From NCBI GenBank assembly GCA_963846585.1, contig CAWJWO010000013.1, forward strand, positions 1 through 64,000: DNA of 64,000 bases, given 5' to 3'. The notes beneath the pieces are model-generated. The model was not told the origin of the DNA. It did not search any database and saw only the letters and a program-made list of their open reading frames with translations. Shown here in pieces: positions 53,696 to 62,536 of this stretch (position 1 is the stretch's first letter; each line of letters begins with the position of its first letter). The translations under genes were made by a program, and so were the position numbers. The DNA comes from JAAUTT01 sp963846585 (lineage in GTDB: Bacteria; Bacteroidota; Bacteroidia; Bacteroidales; JAAUTT01).

Positions 53696-53833
53696 ATGTA
53701 TTCTCTAATTGATCGTTTGGTGACACTTGAAAGGAAAAGTTTGGGAGACTGCAAAAATATTCACCAATCGTACTTCGTCAAATTTGATGAAGGTTATAGT
53801 CTAATCTATGAAACTCGATTTTCCTCTATTTAG
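53696..53833 (+). pseudogene. Possible fragment of a RelE/HI1419-type toxin
   Basis: This 45-codon frame reads RLVTLERKSLGDCKNIHQSY, then FDEGYSLIYETRF. That resembles the R-L-x-x-L-E-x-x-x-G-D-C-K...G-Y-x-x-x-Y core of HI1419/HigB-like addiction-module killers. The usual N-terminal 35 residues and the C-terminal lysine-rich end are missing. The stop lies inside the 3' end of the methyltransferase gene on the other strand. It may be a relic cut when the four-gene module arrived. The similarity is short and judged by eye. Confidence 0.35.
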
Positions 53834-55418
53834 TCTTAATTCTCCGTTGATAGAGCTTATCTCTTATTTTAAAAATCTTTTCTAATGTATCGCTATCAAT
53901 ATCTTTATCAATGCTTTTAAGAATAATCGTATCATTTTTTAAACATATATCTCTTATCGAAGATTTACCCTTAAAATCCATATTAAATCTTTCAAACTTG
54001 CTATTTGAAACTTCCATAAATGGAATCGGAAGAATTTTAAATTCGTTTGGCGTTAATTCAAGCACTCCTCCTCCATAATACCTACCATACAATTCAGCAA
54101 ATGCTAGTGTCAAGGAGTTATAAAATGAAAACAGCAAACTGTCAATTTGATATTTTCCATTCATGTTAATAACATATGCACTATCAGTAGATAATACATT
54201 TGCACTATTCTTAATTAATTTAGGATATTCATTACATCTTTTAAAGAAAAAAGCCTCTGGGGAAACTCCAATATTTGGTACTTCAAACCAATTATCTCTT
54301 AAAGATGTTTTATAACGCTTATTAATTTCCTTTTCCTCACCTAATTTCAAATAATCAAAGATTCGTTTATTATCCTTAAAATCAGAATTTTTATCAATTG
54401 CCAATAGAAATGAAGGTTTTGATTTATTTATTAAAGTTTGAAATTCAGCTTCAGACAATACCGCACTGCCGTTTACAAATAACCCTTTTTGAATGATAGG
54501 TTTTACATAATCTTTAAGTGAATATTGCTGAACAGTTTCTTTATTTATAATAAAATAATCATTTGCTCCGGTTACAATACCAGCTTTTGAATTACAATAA
54601 TAATTTACCGTTTTAAGATTTCCCTTAAGTCTTGCCAATAATTCTGATTCTTCAGACGTGAGATGATGATGTGTCCATTTTGATTCTCTTATGCTAATAT
54701 TTTGTTCAAGGATAAATTGCCTGTTTTTTAGTTCAGTATGTTTATCAATGTTGCAATAATAGACTCCTTTGTTTTTCGACTTCTTTTCGCCAATTAACAA
54801 TAGTGTATCTTGACCTTTACAATCTTTGAAAAGCAATTCATTAAATGAAAATATTTCAACTCGTTCAAATTCCTTTAGAATAAATTCTCTTAATTCAGCA
54901 GCAAATTTTACTTGCAACAATTCTGATGGTAAAACAAATGCTAATATGCCTGAATCATCCAAAAGACTGATACATCTAACCAAAAATGCAGTCCAAATAT
55001 TTTTTGGTTGCGTATCGGAAAGTAAAGCACTTGAATGAATCTCCTTACAGTAGTCAATTTGATAATCTTCAAATAAACTTTTCTTTATATATGGGGGGTT
55101 TCCTATTATTAAATTATATTTGGTAACATTATCTTTTTGAAACTTTAAGAAATCCATATGGATTCCATTAAATATTGGTTTCTGGAAAGGGATTTTATTT
55201 AATTCCTCTCCATCTTTTTCTATAGCAACAACTTGTTTAATTTTTGGAAATAATGTTTTATGGTTAAAAATAGAATGTATGAAAATCCCATTTCCAACAC
55301 TAGGTTCAAGCACCGTAATATTAGATTTATCTTTCAATTTCTTTGAAAGATAATCTACCAAGAAATCAGCAATGATTTTTGGTGTATAAAATGAACCAGT
55401 TAGTTTCTTATTTATCAT
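53826..55418 (-). CDS. N6-adenine DNA methyltransferase, type II/IIG-like
   Basis: The 530-residue protein opens with the motif X-type GSFYTPKIIADFLVDYL (residues 8-24). It has motif I LEPSVGNGIFI (37-47) for SAM and motif IV NPPY (107-110) for the target adenine. A long C-terminal half with GIVTGANDYFIINKETVQQY and AELYGRYYGGGVLELTPNEF resembles the TaqI/Eco57I specificity region. No nuclease domain is fused. It is the last gene of a minus-strand unit and overlaps the HNH gene by four bases (ATGA), so the two are translated together. It probably protects host DNA while the HNH protein cuts. A modification-only role is the alternative. Confidence 0.85.
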   Translation of the reverse strand: MINKKLTGSFYTPKIIADFLVDYLSKKLKDKSNITVLEPSVGNGIFIHSIFNHKTLFPKIKQVVAIEKDGEELNKIPFQKPIFNGIHMDFLKFQKDNVTKYNLIIGNPPYIKKSLFEDYQIDYCKEIHSSALLSDTQPKNIWTAFLVRCISLLDDSGILAFVLPSELLQVKFAAELREFILKEFERVEIFSFNELLFKDCKGQDTLLLIGEKKSKNKGVYYCNIDKHTELKNRQFILEQNISIRESKWTHHHLTSEESELLARLKGNLKTVNYYCNSKAGIVTGANDYFIINKETVQQYSLKDYVKPIIQKGLFVNGSAVLSEAEFQTLINKSKPSFLLAIDKNSDFKDNKRIFDYLKLGEEKEINKRYKTSLRDNWFEVPNIGVSPEAFFFKRCNEYPKLIKNSANVLSTDSAYVINMNGKYQIDSLLFSFYNSLTLAFAELYGRYYGGGVLELTPNEFKILPIPFMEVSNSKFERFNMDFKGKSSIRDICLKNDTIILKSIDKDIDSDTLEKIFKIRDKLYQRRIKTK

Positions 55419-56041
55419 GATTGCTTTTTCTTTGGCTTTCTAATTTCAGATAATTTGTAAGCAGGAACATTAGAACGGGTAAGTATAAATTGACTTAAGC
55501 TTATTATCAGCTTAATTGCCTCGTTTTTTAATTCATTATTTGTACAATCAATAATGATTTTCTCTGTTTCAGCTATTACACTTTTGAATTTAAGATTCAA
55601 AAAAAACTCTCTTCGTTCATAAACTAATTGCGGTCGATTCAGATAGAGTCTGTTTATTAAGTATTTTGAAGCTATGTACTTACCCTCAAGTATATAACTG
55701 GTAGTATTTACAGTAAATAAGTCTGAATAATTATGATCACTTGGATCTGGGTAGCAAATGACATTTAAGTCAGTTGGTTCATTTTTCCAATCATTTGATT
55801 TAAACTTATTACATATTGGGCAAGCGTGATATAAATTAGTAATTGTATTTACTAACTCTACAAATCTTTTTTTGGGTCTAAAGTGGTCAATATGATAATG
55901 GTCTATGCCTCCCCAAGGCATTTCGTGAATTGAACAATAAACACATTGATTATAACAATCATCTGAAATTTGCTGTTTCCAATCTGTATAAACTCCACTA
56001 TTTTGAACCCTTTTACTTCTGTCTATTTGTTTCCAATACAT
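55415..56041 (-). CDS. HNH-family endonuclease
   Basis: This 208-residue protein has a zinc-stabilised HNH core: Cys33-x2-Cys36 (QCVYCS), His50-Ile-Asp52-His53 in HYHIDHFRPKKRF, Asn69, and Cys74-x2-Cys77 in ACPICNKFKSN. The C-terminal half is helical with no known domain. HNH proteins of this McrA-like type nick or cut DNA and are common effectors in phage defence. It starts within TAATG at the receiver gene stop and overlaps the methyltransferase start. A restriction role is therefore favoured by context. Cleavage has to be inferred from the intact catalytic His/Asp set. Confidence 0.85.
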   Translation of the reverse strand: MYWKQIDRSKRVQNSGVYTDWKQQISDDCYNQCVYCSIHEMPWGGIDHYHIDHFRPKKRFVELVNTITNLYHACPICNKFKSNDWKNEPTDLNVICYPDPSDHNYSDLFTVNTTSYILEGKYIASKYLINRLYLNRPQLVYERREFFLNLKFKSVIAETEKIIIDCTNNELKNEAIKLIISLSQFILTRSNVPAYKLSEIRKPKKKQS

Positions 56042-56694
56042 TACTTCTTATCAAATTTAGATTTAATTATTTCATTGAGTTTTTCTAAAGAGTTTATTTG
56101 GCTTTCATATTGAGTTAGCCAAGTGTTTCTATCATCAAAACCAGAAAAAGGTAGTTCAAGTTTTACTTGTAATGCTTGAAGCTTTTTAATTAAATCTGGG
56201 CTGCTATTTCCTCCTGAAATTTGGGTTGTTAATTTATTAAACTCACTAAGTTCATCAACATTTTCTTTTAAATAGTTTTTTGCTGCACGCCAAAATCTAG
56301 GGACATACTTATTCGCATCTTCGTAAAATTCTTTCCTGCTAATTATATCTTCATATTGACTATATTTTTTTTTCAGGTCACTATCTGTTGGTATTACGGT
56401 CAATGCAAAAATTGGAAAGTCTGGCAGTTTATTTCTTAAAACTGTAACTAAATCACTTCCTTTATACTCCACAGGCCCGTTTTCACCATTTGCTTGGTCA
56501 TTTAACAGTTCATCCAAAATCAAGACACAAACATCATTTTGTTCAATAAAATTAAAATATCTATCTGGGTCAGCAAATGGCACAGAAGCAATCACTTCTA
56601 ATTTACTTCCCATTTCTTCTAATGCTATTTCAATATTATTCAAAACAGTACCGCTTTGATCTTTATTGTCATCTATGATTGCTATTTTCGCCAT
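56041..56694 (-). CDS. Stand-alone response-regulator receiver protein
   Basis: From the ATG at 56694 the product is 217 residues. The receiver domain has the acidic pair Asp8-Asp9 (IAIIDDNKDQSG), the phospho-acceptor Asp61 in VLILDELLND, Thr99 in FALTVIPTD and Lys121 in ISRKEF: the complete phosphorylation set. The C-terminal about 85 residues are helical and contain no DNA-binding or enzymatic output domain. It probably acts by phosphorylation-dependent protein contact. Its gene lies 10 bp after the kinase gene and overlaps the HNH start, so kinase, receiver, nuclease and methylase form one unit. The GTG at 56739 lies inside the kinase gene and was not used. Confidence 0.85.
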   Translation of the reverse strand: MAKIAIIDDNKDQSGTVLNNIEIALEEMGSKLEVIASVPFADPDRYFNFIEQNDVCVLILDELLNDQANGENGPVEYKGSDLVTVLRNKLPDFPIFALTVIPTDSDLKKKYSQYEDIISRKEFYEDANKYVPRFWRAAKNYLKENVDELSEFNKLTTQISGGNSSPDLIKKLQALQVKLELPFSGFDDRNTWLTQYESQINSLEKLNEIIKSKFDKK

Positions 56695-56704
56695 GGTTTT
56701 TTCT

Positions 56705-59005
56705 TTAAATTTTAGGGAGCCAAATTTTAAAGTTTGCACCTTTCAATGAAGAATCTTTCGAAAAAGATATTTTCCCTCCTAATTCTTCAACTATTGATTT
56801 AACTATTGTTAAACCAAGTCCAGTACCAATACTATTGCTTTCATTTGCACCAACTATTTTTGTTGAAAATAATGGATCAAAGATTCTTTTTTCAAATTCT
56901 TTAGCAATACCAGGTCCAGTATCAGCGACAGAAAAGTAATATCCAGGTTTTCCCGAATTATCCTCCCGGTCAACTTTAACAAAAACTTTCCTTTCCCCTC
57001 CTTTCAAAAGCGAAGCTGTATAGGCATTTGTCAATAAATTTACTAGAATAGTTTCAATATCCATTTGATATGTTTTACTATAAATATTTTCGCCTATTAA
57101 AGTTAAATTAATGGTTGATGCATCAAATATAGGTTTAAGTTCTTTTATAACTGATTCTATAGTTTTATAGATTTGAACATTTTTAGCTCTTCTTTTTTCT
57201 TTTTGAACCCTTGTCAGAGCATAAGCACCCCAAGAAGCAACCTTTTTTGATGATTTGAGTGCTTTATCTAATTCTTCAATTGCCTTATCTGTTTTTGGGG
57301 GGGTTAATTTAATTAGTTTAATTGCAGTAGTTGTTGAACCTTGAAATTGTGTAATTGAGCCTTCTGTTTCGTGTCCAAAAACAGCCGAAGAAATGCCAAT
57401 AGTCGCAAGTCCATTTAATACTCTTTGCCAATTTAAAAGTTCTGTTATTGTGTTTTCTACATTGTCAGAGATAGATTCAACTTTGTCCATTGAACGAACA
57501 ATAGGATTTAAAAATGCTAAAGATTTTGCTTTATTATCTCCTGTTTCAATTTCTGTTTTTATTGTATTCAATTCTTCTCTTACAGAAGTTAATTGTTCTT
57601 TGATTATTTCAGCCTCACGATGTGCAGGGATTTTTAGTTTTTCTTTTCGGGCTTTTTCAATTTTAGGATAAATATTAGCTCTGTGAGATTCTAGAAGTCT
57701 AATTGATGCTTGAACAAATTGTTCCATATCATTAAACCCATCATTTTCAACAAGACCTTCTCTAGCAGCACTATCTTTTAATAAATCATTGCTATCTCTT
57801 GTTATAAACACTGCACCAACTAATTGGTTAGGAGAAACTGTATATTCCTCACCTCTACTAATACCAGCAGGATTTCTTGCTTTTCTTTCACCAATTTTGA
57901 GCCAATCAAAACCTAACTGAGCTTTCGGAAAACCATAAGGTTTCACAGCAATATTATCTCTATAAATTTTTACGCCATAATTATTATCTAAAAACTCTCG
58001 TAAATCAGATAATTTAAAGTCTGTACCAACTACTGAAGAGCCTTCTCTTAAAAAAAATAACAATCGCACTTCAATTGGACCACATTTTAACTCTTTTTTT
58101 GAGTAAAATTGTTTCTGATTAATTGTTTTTACAATCTCTTCATTAGTGTATTTATCTTTTATAGAATAATATACTTCATCAGTTCCATCAAAAACAACGG
58201 TTACATCAATTTCCGAAGCCTCATAGTATTTAGAATTTACTGGACGAGAGAAATCAGGAGCAATGTCATTTATTAGATTTATGGAAAAATCAGAAACCTG
58301 ATTAAATGGTGGAGTTAATGTTGCAAGTTCATTGAATAGATTTTCAATATTTTCTGCAGTCCATGGTTGCCTAAGTTTTGTTATTCTTATCTCAGTTCCT
58401 GTTTTACTTATTGACCCATTTAAAAATGGGATATTAATACTTGATGGAAATGTTAATTCAATATCAATATCTGAAACATCTTTTCCTTCAATATCAAAAT
58501 CATCCCAATTAACTTTAAGGCCAACAAGACCATCACTTTCTGTTTTTGAGATTAATTCAAGATTTGCACCTAATCTATCGGCAGAAATCCTTCCGATCCC
58601 TTTTTCACCAGTTTTGCGTCTTCCAAGATTACTCATTTTTGAGAATCTTTTATCTGAAAAACCAATTCTAAGCCAGCTTTTTAAAAGTTGTTCCCTTGTC
58701 ATGCCGAAACCATTATCTGCAATTCTAATAATATCAGAACTACCCGAGCATAGAATTTCAACATCAACATTATTTGCATCAGCGTCATAACTATTTTTAA
58801 CTAACTCAATTAATGCAGTTGTATGGTCTTTTATACTTTCTCTGCCTAGATGGATTAGTGTTTTTGCATCAATAAAAAAACGCTGAAAGTTGGAGTCTAA
58901 TTTTGATAAATCCTTTGTTAGAGTTAATAGAGCTCTATAATCTGGATTCTCTGATTTAAGTATATCCTGTAGCTTAATCCTAATCTCACTTTCGCTTAGA
59001 GGCAT
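56705..59005 (-). CDS. Dual-GHKL protein: Hsp90/MORC-like ATPase fused to a histidine kinase
   Basis: From the ATG at 59005 (766 residues) the first about 250 residues form a Bergerat-fold ATPase: N box ALIELVKNSYDADA, G1 RIADNGFGMTREQ, G2 GEKGIGRISADRLG, as in MutL/Hsp90/MORC proteins. A middle region and a coiled coil (about 440-510) follow. An H-box-like VFGHETEGS has its histidine at residue 545. The C-terminal kinase ATPase domain has NLLTNAYTAS, ADTGPGIAKEF, IFDPLFSTK and GTGLGLTIVKS. No membrane segment is present, so it senses a cytoplasmic signal. The upstream TTG at 59047 lies before the predicted transcript start. It heads the four-gene module. Phosphotransfer to the adjacent receiver is inferred. 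Confidence 0.85.
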   Translation of the reverse strand: MPLSESEIRIKLQDILKSENPDYRALLTLTKDLSKLDSNFQRFFIDAKTLIHLGRESIKDHTTALIELVKNSYDADANNVDVEILCSGSSDIIRIADNGFGMTREQLLKSWLRIGFSDKRFSKMSNLGRRKTGEKGIGRISADRLGANLELISKTESDGLVGLKVNWDDFDIEGKDVSDIDIELTFPSSINIPFLNGSISKTGTEIRITKLRQPWTAENIENLFNELATLTPPFNQVSDFSINLINDIAPDFSRPVNSKYYEASEIDVTVVFDGTDEVYYSIKDKYTNEEIVKTINQKQFYSKKELKCGPIEVRLLFFLREGSSVVGTDFKLSDLREFLDNNYGVKIYRDNIAVKPYGFPKAQLGFDWLKIGERKARNPAGISRGEEYTVSPNQLVGAVFITRDSNDLLKDSAAREGLVENDGFNDMEQFVQASIRLLESHRANIYPKIEKARKEKLKIPAHREAEIIKEQLTSVREELNTIKTEIETGDNKAKSLAFLNPIVRSMDKVESISDNVENTITELLNWQRVLNGLATIGISSAVFGHETEGSITQFQGSTTTAIKLIKLTPPKTDKAIEELDKALKSSKKVASWGAYALTRVQKEKRRAKNVQIYKTIESVIKELKPIFDASTINLTLIGENIYSKTYQMDIETILVNLLTNAYTASLLKGGERKVFVKVDREDNSGKPGYYFSVADTGPGIAKEFEKRIFDPLFSTKIVGANESNSIGTGLGLTIVKSIVEELGGKISFSKDSSLKGANFKIWLPKI

Positions 59006-59026
59006 ATCAACAATTTTTATTTGAAA

Positions 59027-59060
59027 CAAAAATACCTTTTTTTTCAAATCTCATTGCAAA
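59027..59060 (-). promoter_or_regulatory. Promoter of the kinase-receiver-HNH-methylase unit
   Basis: On the minus strand TTTG (59057-59060) and TATTTTTG (59027-59034) are separated by 22 bp. This fits the Bacteroidota TTTG/TAnnTTTG promoter with the 17-23 bp spacing seen in the phylum. The transcript would start near 59020, about 15 nt before the ATG at 59005. Confidence 0.6.
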
Positions 59061-59246
59061 CTGTATCAGTTATTAAAGAATTAAATGCCAATGCTGTGAA
59101 TTTGAACATTATTTTGTAGGTTTTTTCGATAATTATTTTGCTGTTTTGAAAAGTTCTAAACAGTGGTTATTAACTTATATTTACACCAACAAATAAACTT
59201 ATTAAATATCTTATTTATAGTTAAAAGTACCAGCGAACTAATAAAA

Positions 59247-60140
59247 TTAATTTAATATCCTGAAATCTGAAGGTGAAATCCCTAATTCTTTCTTAAACAT
59301 TCTAGTGAAATGTTGCGGATGTTTAAAACCAAGTTCGTAAGCTATTTCACTGAATGATTTGCTTGTATCATATATTTTTTCTTTAGCAATTTCCATTAGT
59401 TTCAATTGGATATGCTCCTGTGGAGACTTACCGGTTTCTTTTTTGATTAAGTCGCCAAGATAATTTGCTGATAAGTGAATATTGTCAGCACAATATTTTA
59501 CTGTCGGCAATCCTATATTTTGAGGTTTTTCAGATTGAAAATACTCATCCAGTAATCTTTCAAATTTCACCAGAATATCTTTGTTTACAAGACTCCGGGT
59601 AATAAACTGCCTATCGTAAAATCGACTACAATAATTGAGAAGTAATTCTATGTTATTAGCAATTAATGTTTTACTATGCTTATCAATGGCCTGATTTAAT
59701 TCAAGTTCAATTTTATTCAGACTGTCCATCACTATCTGCCTTTCTTTCTCAGACAAGTGAAGGGCTTCGTTCGCCTCATAAGAAAAGAAAGTGTAATCTT
59801 TAATGGTGTGTCCAAGTGATGTACCACGAATTAAATCAGGATGAAAAAGCAAAGCCCAACCTTTAGGTTGAATGTTTTCCTTGTTATTTACACCAAGAAT
59901 TTGACCTGGAGCAACAAATACAAGTGTTCCCTCCTGATAATCATAAAAATTACATCCGTATTTTAAATCTCCACATTTTATTTCTTTTAGAAAAATACAA
60001 TAAAATCCGAAATGTATCTTGCCATTTGGAATTTGATTCGTTTTAGATAAATCTATAACACTTACTAAAGGATGAAATGTTTCAACCCCTCTCAATGAAT
60101 TATATTGTGATGTATTTTCCAATTTAAGTATCTCGTCCAT
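59247..60140 (-). CDS. AraC-family transcriptional regulator
   Basis: The ATG at 60140 gives 297 residues. The N-terminal part is a cupin-like ligand domain (YDYQEGTLVFVAPGQILGVN, GWALLFHPDLIRGTSLG). The C-terminal about 100 residues are the AraC double helix-turn-helix (HLSANYLGDLIKKETGKSPQ, then FSEIAYELGFKHPQHFTRMF and KKELGISPSDFR). It is divergent from the aldo/keto reductase gene and is the likely regulator of the oxidoreductase row that follows. TAATTTTG (minus strand, 60164-60171) is a possible -7 element. The inducer is unknown. The 59061-59246 gap downstream of it holds nothing recognisable. Confidence 0.9.
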   Translation of the reverse strand: MDEILKLENTSQYNSLRGVETFHPLVSVIDLSKTNQIPNGKIHFGFYCIFLKEIKCGDLKYGCNFYDYQEGTLVFVAPGQILGVNNKENIQPKGWALLFHPDLIRGTSLGHTIKDYTFFSYEANEALHLSEKERQIVMDSLNKIELELNQAIDKHSKTLIANNIELLLNYCSRFYDRQFITRSLVNKDILVKFERLLDEYFQSEKPQNIGLPTVKYCADNIHLSANYLGDLIKKETGKSPQEHIQLKLMEIAKEKIYDTSKSFSEIAYELGFKHPQHFTRMFKKELGISPSDFRILN

Positions 60141-60314
60141 AATATTCAATATAAAATTTCATTCAAAATTAGTGCTTATTTTATAATAAGTTATGTAGGA
60201 ATTTCAATATCCGTAATCTTGGTACAAAAACCAGTAATATGTATAACAACATATATGGCTTTTCCTACCAACTTTGCCTTGTAATATTTTGTTTATAACT
60301 AATAAAATAATAAT

Positions 60315-61310
60315 ATGAATGCAATAATGAAAAAAAGGATACTTGGTAAAAGTGAACTTGAAGTCTCTGCTTTGGGATATGGTTGTATGGGACTTAGCTT
60401 TGGATATGGTTCTCCAGCCAATAAGCAAGATGCAGTTAAATTAATACGTTCCGCAGTTGAATTAGGTGTCACTTTCTTTGACACAGCAGAATGTTATGGC
60501 CCATTTACGAACGAAGAAATAGTTGGGGAAGCTCTTGCTCCGTTTAGAGATAAATTAGTTATTGCGACCAAATTTGGATTTGCGGATGGTGATTCACATA
60601 AAGGATTGGACAGCCGTCCGGAAAGGATCAAGGCCGTTGTAGAAGCTTCGCTTAAAAGACTTAAGACTGACTATATTGATTTATTTTACCAACATCGCGT
60701 AGATCCTAAGGTTAAAATGGAAGATGTTGCCGGAACAGTTAAGGATTTAATTGCAGCAGGTAAGGTAAAACATTTTGGGTTATCGGAAGCAGGTGTAGAT
60801 AGTATACGCAGAGCGCATGCAGTTCAACCGGTTACTGCCTTGCAAAGCGAATATTCTTTATGGTGGCGTGAACCTGAAAAGGAAATACTTCCCACGTTAG
60901 AAGAACTAGGAATTGGGTTTGTTCCATTTAGTCCTTTGGGGAAAGGATTTCTTACCGGGAAAATCGATGAGAACACAAGATTTGAAAAATCCGATTTCCG
61001 CAATATAGTCCCTCGCTTTAATGAAGAAAACCGTAAAGCCAATCAAAAACTGGTTGATCTTCTTTCTGACATAGCCAAACAAAAGGAGGCAACGCTTGCA
61101 CAAATAGCATTGGCTTGGTTATTGGCACAAAAATCTTGGATTGTTCCCATCCCCGGAACCTCCAAACTGCATCGTTTGGAAGAGAACCTCGGAGGAGCTG
61201 AAGTCGAACTTACAATAAATGACATAAACGAAATAAACAAAGCCTTTTCTTCTGTAATAGTTCAGGGTGAACGCTATCCGGCAGAGTTGAAAGCTAGAAC
61301 AGGAAAATAA
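60315..61310 (+). CDS. Aldo/keto reductase
   Basis: This 331-residue TIM-barrel reductase has the catalytic set: Asp in FFDTAECYG, Tyr in ECYGPFTNEEIVG, Lys in LVIATKFGF and His in DLFYQHRVD. The NADP-binding end has IVPIPGTSKLHRLEENLG. An ATG four codons downstream (60327) is also possible. It probably reduces aldehydes or ketones with NADPH. It is the first gene of an apparent operon with SDR, cupin and alcohol dehydrogenase genes and faces an AraC regulator. Confidence 0.93.
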   Translation: MNAIMKKRILGKSELEVSALGYGCMGLSFGYGSPANKQDAVKLIRSAVELGVTFFDTAECYGPFTNEEIVGEALAPFRDKLVIATKFGFADGDSHKGLDSRPERIKAVVEASLKRLKTDYIDLFYQHRVDPKVKMEDVAGTVKDLIAAGKVKHFGLSEAGVDSIRRAHAVQPVTALQSEYSLWWREPEKEILPTLEELGIGFVPFSPLGKGFLTGKIDENTRFEKSDFRNIVPRFNEENRKANQKLVDLLSDIAKQKEATLAQIALAWLLAQKSWIVPIPGTSKLHRLEENLGGAEVELTINDINEINKAFSSVIVQGERYPAELKARTGK

Positions 61311-61342
61311 AGAGGTATTATTAAAATTGTAATAATCAAAAA

Positions 61343-62185
61343 ATGAAAACATATAAAGACATCATTGTATTAACCGGAGCAGGTCAAATAGGAATGGCAA
61401 TAGCCAGGAGAATGGGTCATGATAAGAAAGTTTATGTTGCTGACTGGAAACTCGCAAACTCAAAAACCATTACCAAAATAATGGAAGAAGCTGGTTTTGA
61501 TGTGGTTCCTTTTGAGGTTGATATTTCATCGAGATCATCAGTTCTTCAATTGATTGCTGCAGCACAAAAGGAAGGAGAAATTTCAATGTTTATAAATGCC
61601 GCAGGTGTATCACCCAGCCAGGCAAGTATTGAACAAATTTTGCAGGTTGATTTATATGGTACGGCAGTTTTAATGGAAGAACTTGGCAAAGTTATAAAAG
61701 CAGGAGGAGCAGGAATAACCATTTCAAGCCAATCGGGACATCGAATGCCCGCATTGTCTCCCGAAACCAACAGGCTATTAGCCACAACGCCAACCGAAGA
61801 ATTATTGGATTTGGAAGTGTTGAAAACGAAAAACATTAAAGACACTTTACATGCTTACCAGATGGCAAAGCGATGCAATGTAAAACGGGTAATGGCTGAA
61901 GCTGTAAAATGGGGCGAAAGAGGTGCAAGAATAAATTCAATTTCGCCGGGCATTATCATCACACCATTGGCTTTGGATGAAATTAATGGGCCGAGGGGCG
62001 ATTTCTACAAAAACATGTTTGCTAAAAGTCCTGCTGGTCGCCCGGGCACTGCTGATGAAGTAGCAAATGTAGCAGAATTGTTATTGTCCGACAAAGGGGC
62101 TTTTATAACCGGTACAGATTTTTTAATTGATGGCGGTGCTACTGCATCTTATTTCTACGGACCACTTCAACCCGAAAAAAAATAA
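61343..62185 (+). CDS. Short-chain dehydrogenase/reductase
   Basis: This 280-residue Rossmann enzyme has the dinucleotide loop VLTGAGQIGMAIARRM, the FINAAGVSP (NAAG) motif, a catalytic Ser in ITISSQSGHR and Tyr-x-x-x-Lys in HAYQMAKRC. SPGIIITPLA and ITGTDFLIDGGATASYF close the fold. It oxidises or reduces an alcohol/ketone pair using NAD(P). The substrate is unknown. It lies 32 bp after the aldo/keto reductase gene. Confidence 0.93.
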   Translation: MKTYKDIIVLTGAGQIGMAIARRMGHDKKVYVADWKLANSKTITKIMEEAGFDVVPFEVDISSRSSVLQLIAAAQKEGEISMFINAAGVSPSQASIEQILQVDLYGTAVLMEELGKVIKAGGAGITISSQSGHRMPALSPETNRLLATTPTEELLDLEVLKTKNIKDTLHAYQMAKRCNVKRVMAEAVKWGERGARINSISPGIIITPLALDEINGPRGDFYKNMFAKSPAGRPGTADEVANVAELLLSDKGAFITGTDFLIDGGATASYFYGPLQPEKK

Positions 62186-62317
62186 AAAAGCTTTTATGTT
62201 ATCAAAAAATGCAGCCAATTTCAAAAACACTAATGCAAGTAGCATATACATTAATCTGTATTATAATAATTGGTGTGCCTGAAAAATACTTAGTAATAAA
62301 CGTTTAAAAACATCGAA

Positions 62318-62488
62318 ATGAAAAAGGTACTAATCATAGGAGCCAGCAAAAGGCCACAGGAAGACATACATGAGTATTTGACTAAATTTAATTGCAATAA
62401 TTATTTCTTTAGTCGGGTTTCCAAAAATTGCATTTATACTTTTATTCATATCATCATTAGCTTGGTTTTTCCCCAATCACATATTTGA
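62318..62488 (+). pseudogene. Truncated nucleotide-binding protein start fused to a small-membrane-protein frame
   Basis: The first codons read MKKVLIIGASKRPQEDIHEY, like the start of a flavodoxin-fold or NAD(P)-binding reductase. The similarity stops after about 22 residues. Beyond that point another frame reads LIAIIISLVGFPKIAFILLF and ISSLAWFFPNHIFEH, a plausible two-helix membrane peptide. It is opened by an ATG at 62370 but interrupted by a TGA at 62379. The 62186-62536 gap thus looks like fused gene debris. Nothing else is visible in it. Confidence 0.4.
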
Positions 62489-62536
62489 GCATAATACAAA
62501 TTAAAAATTCGCAATAACATTAGAAAAGAAAAAAAT

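Noticed and set aside
53423..53708. Two opposite-strand frames of 78 and 84 codons
   Set aside because: Neither resembles a family, both run into the GC-rich islet or stop abruptly, and neither has a start context.
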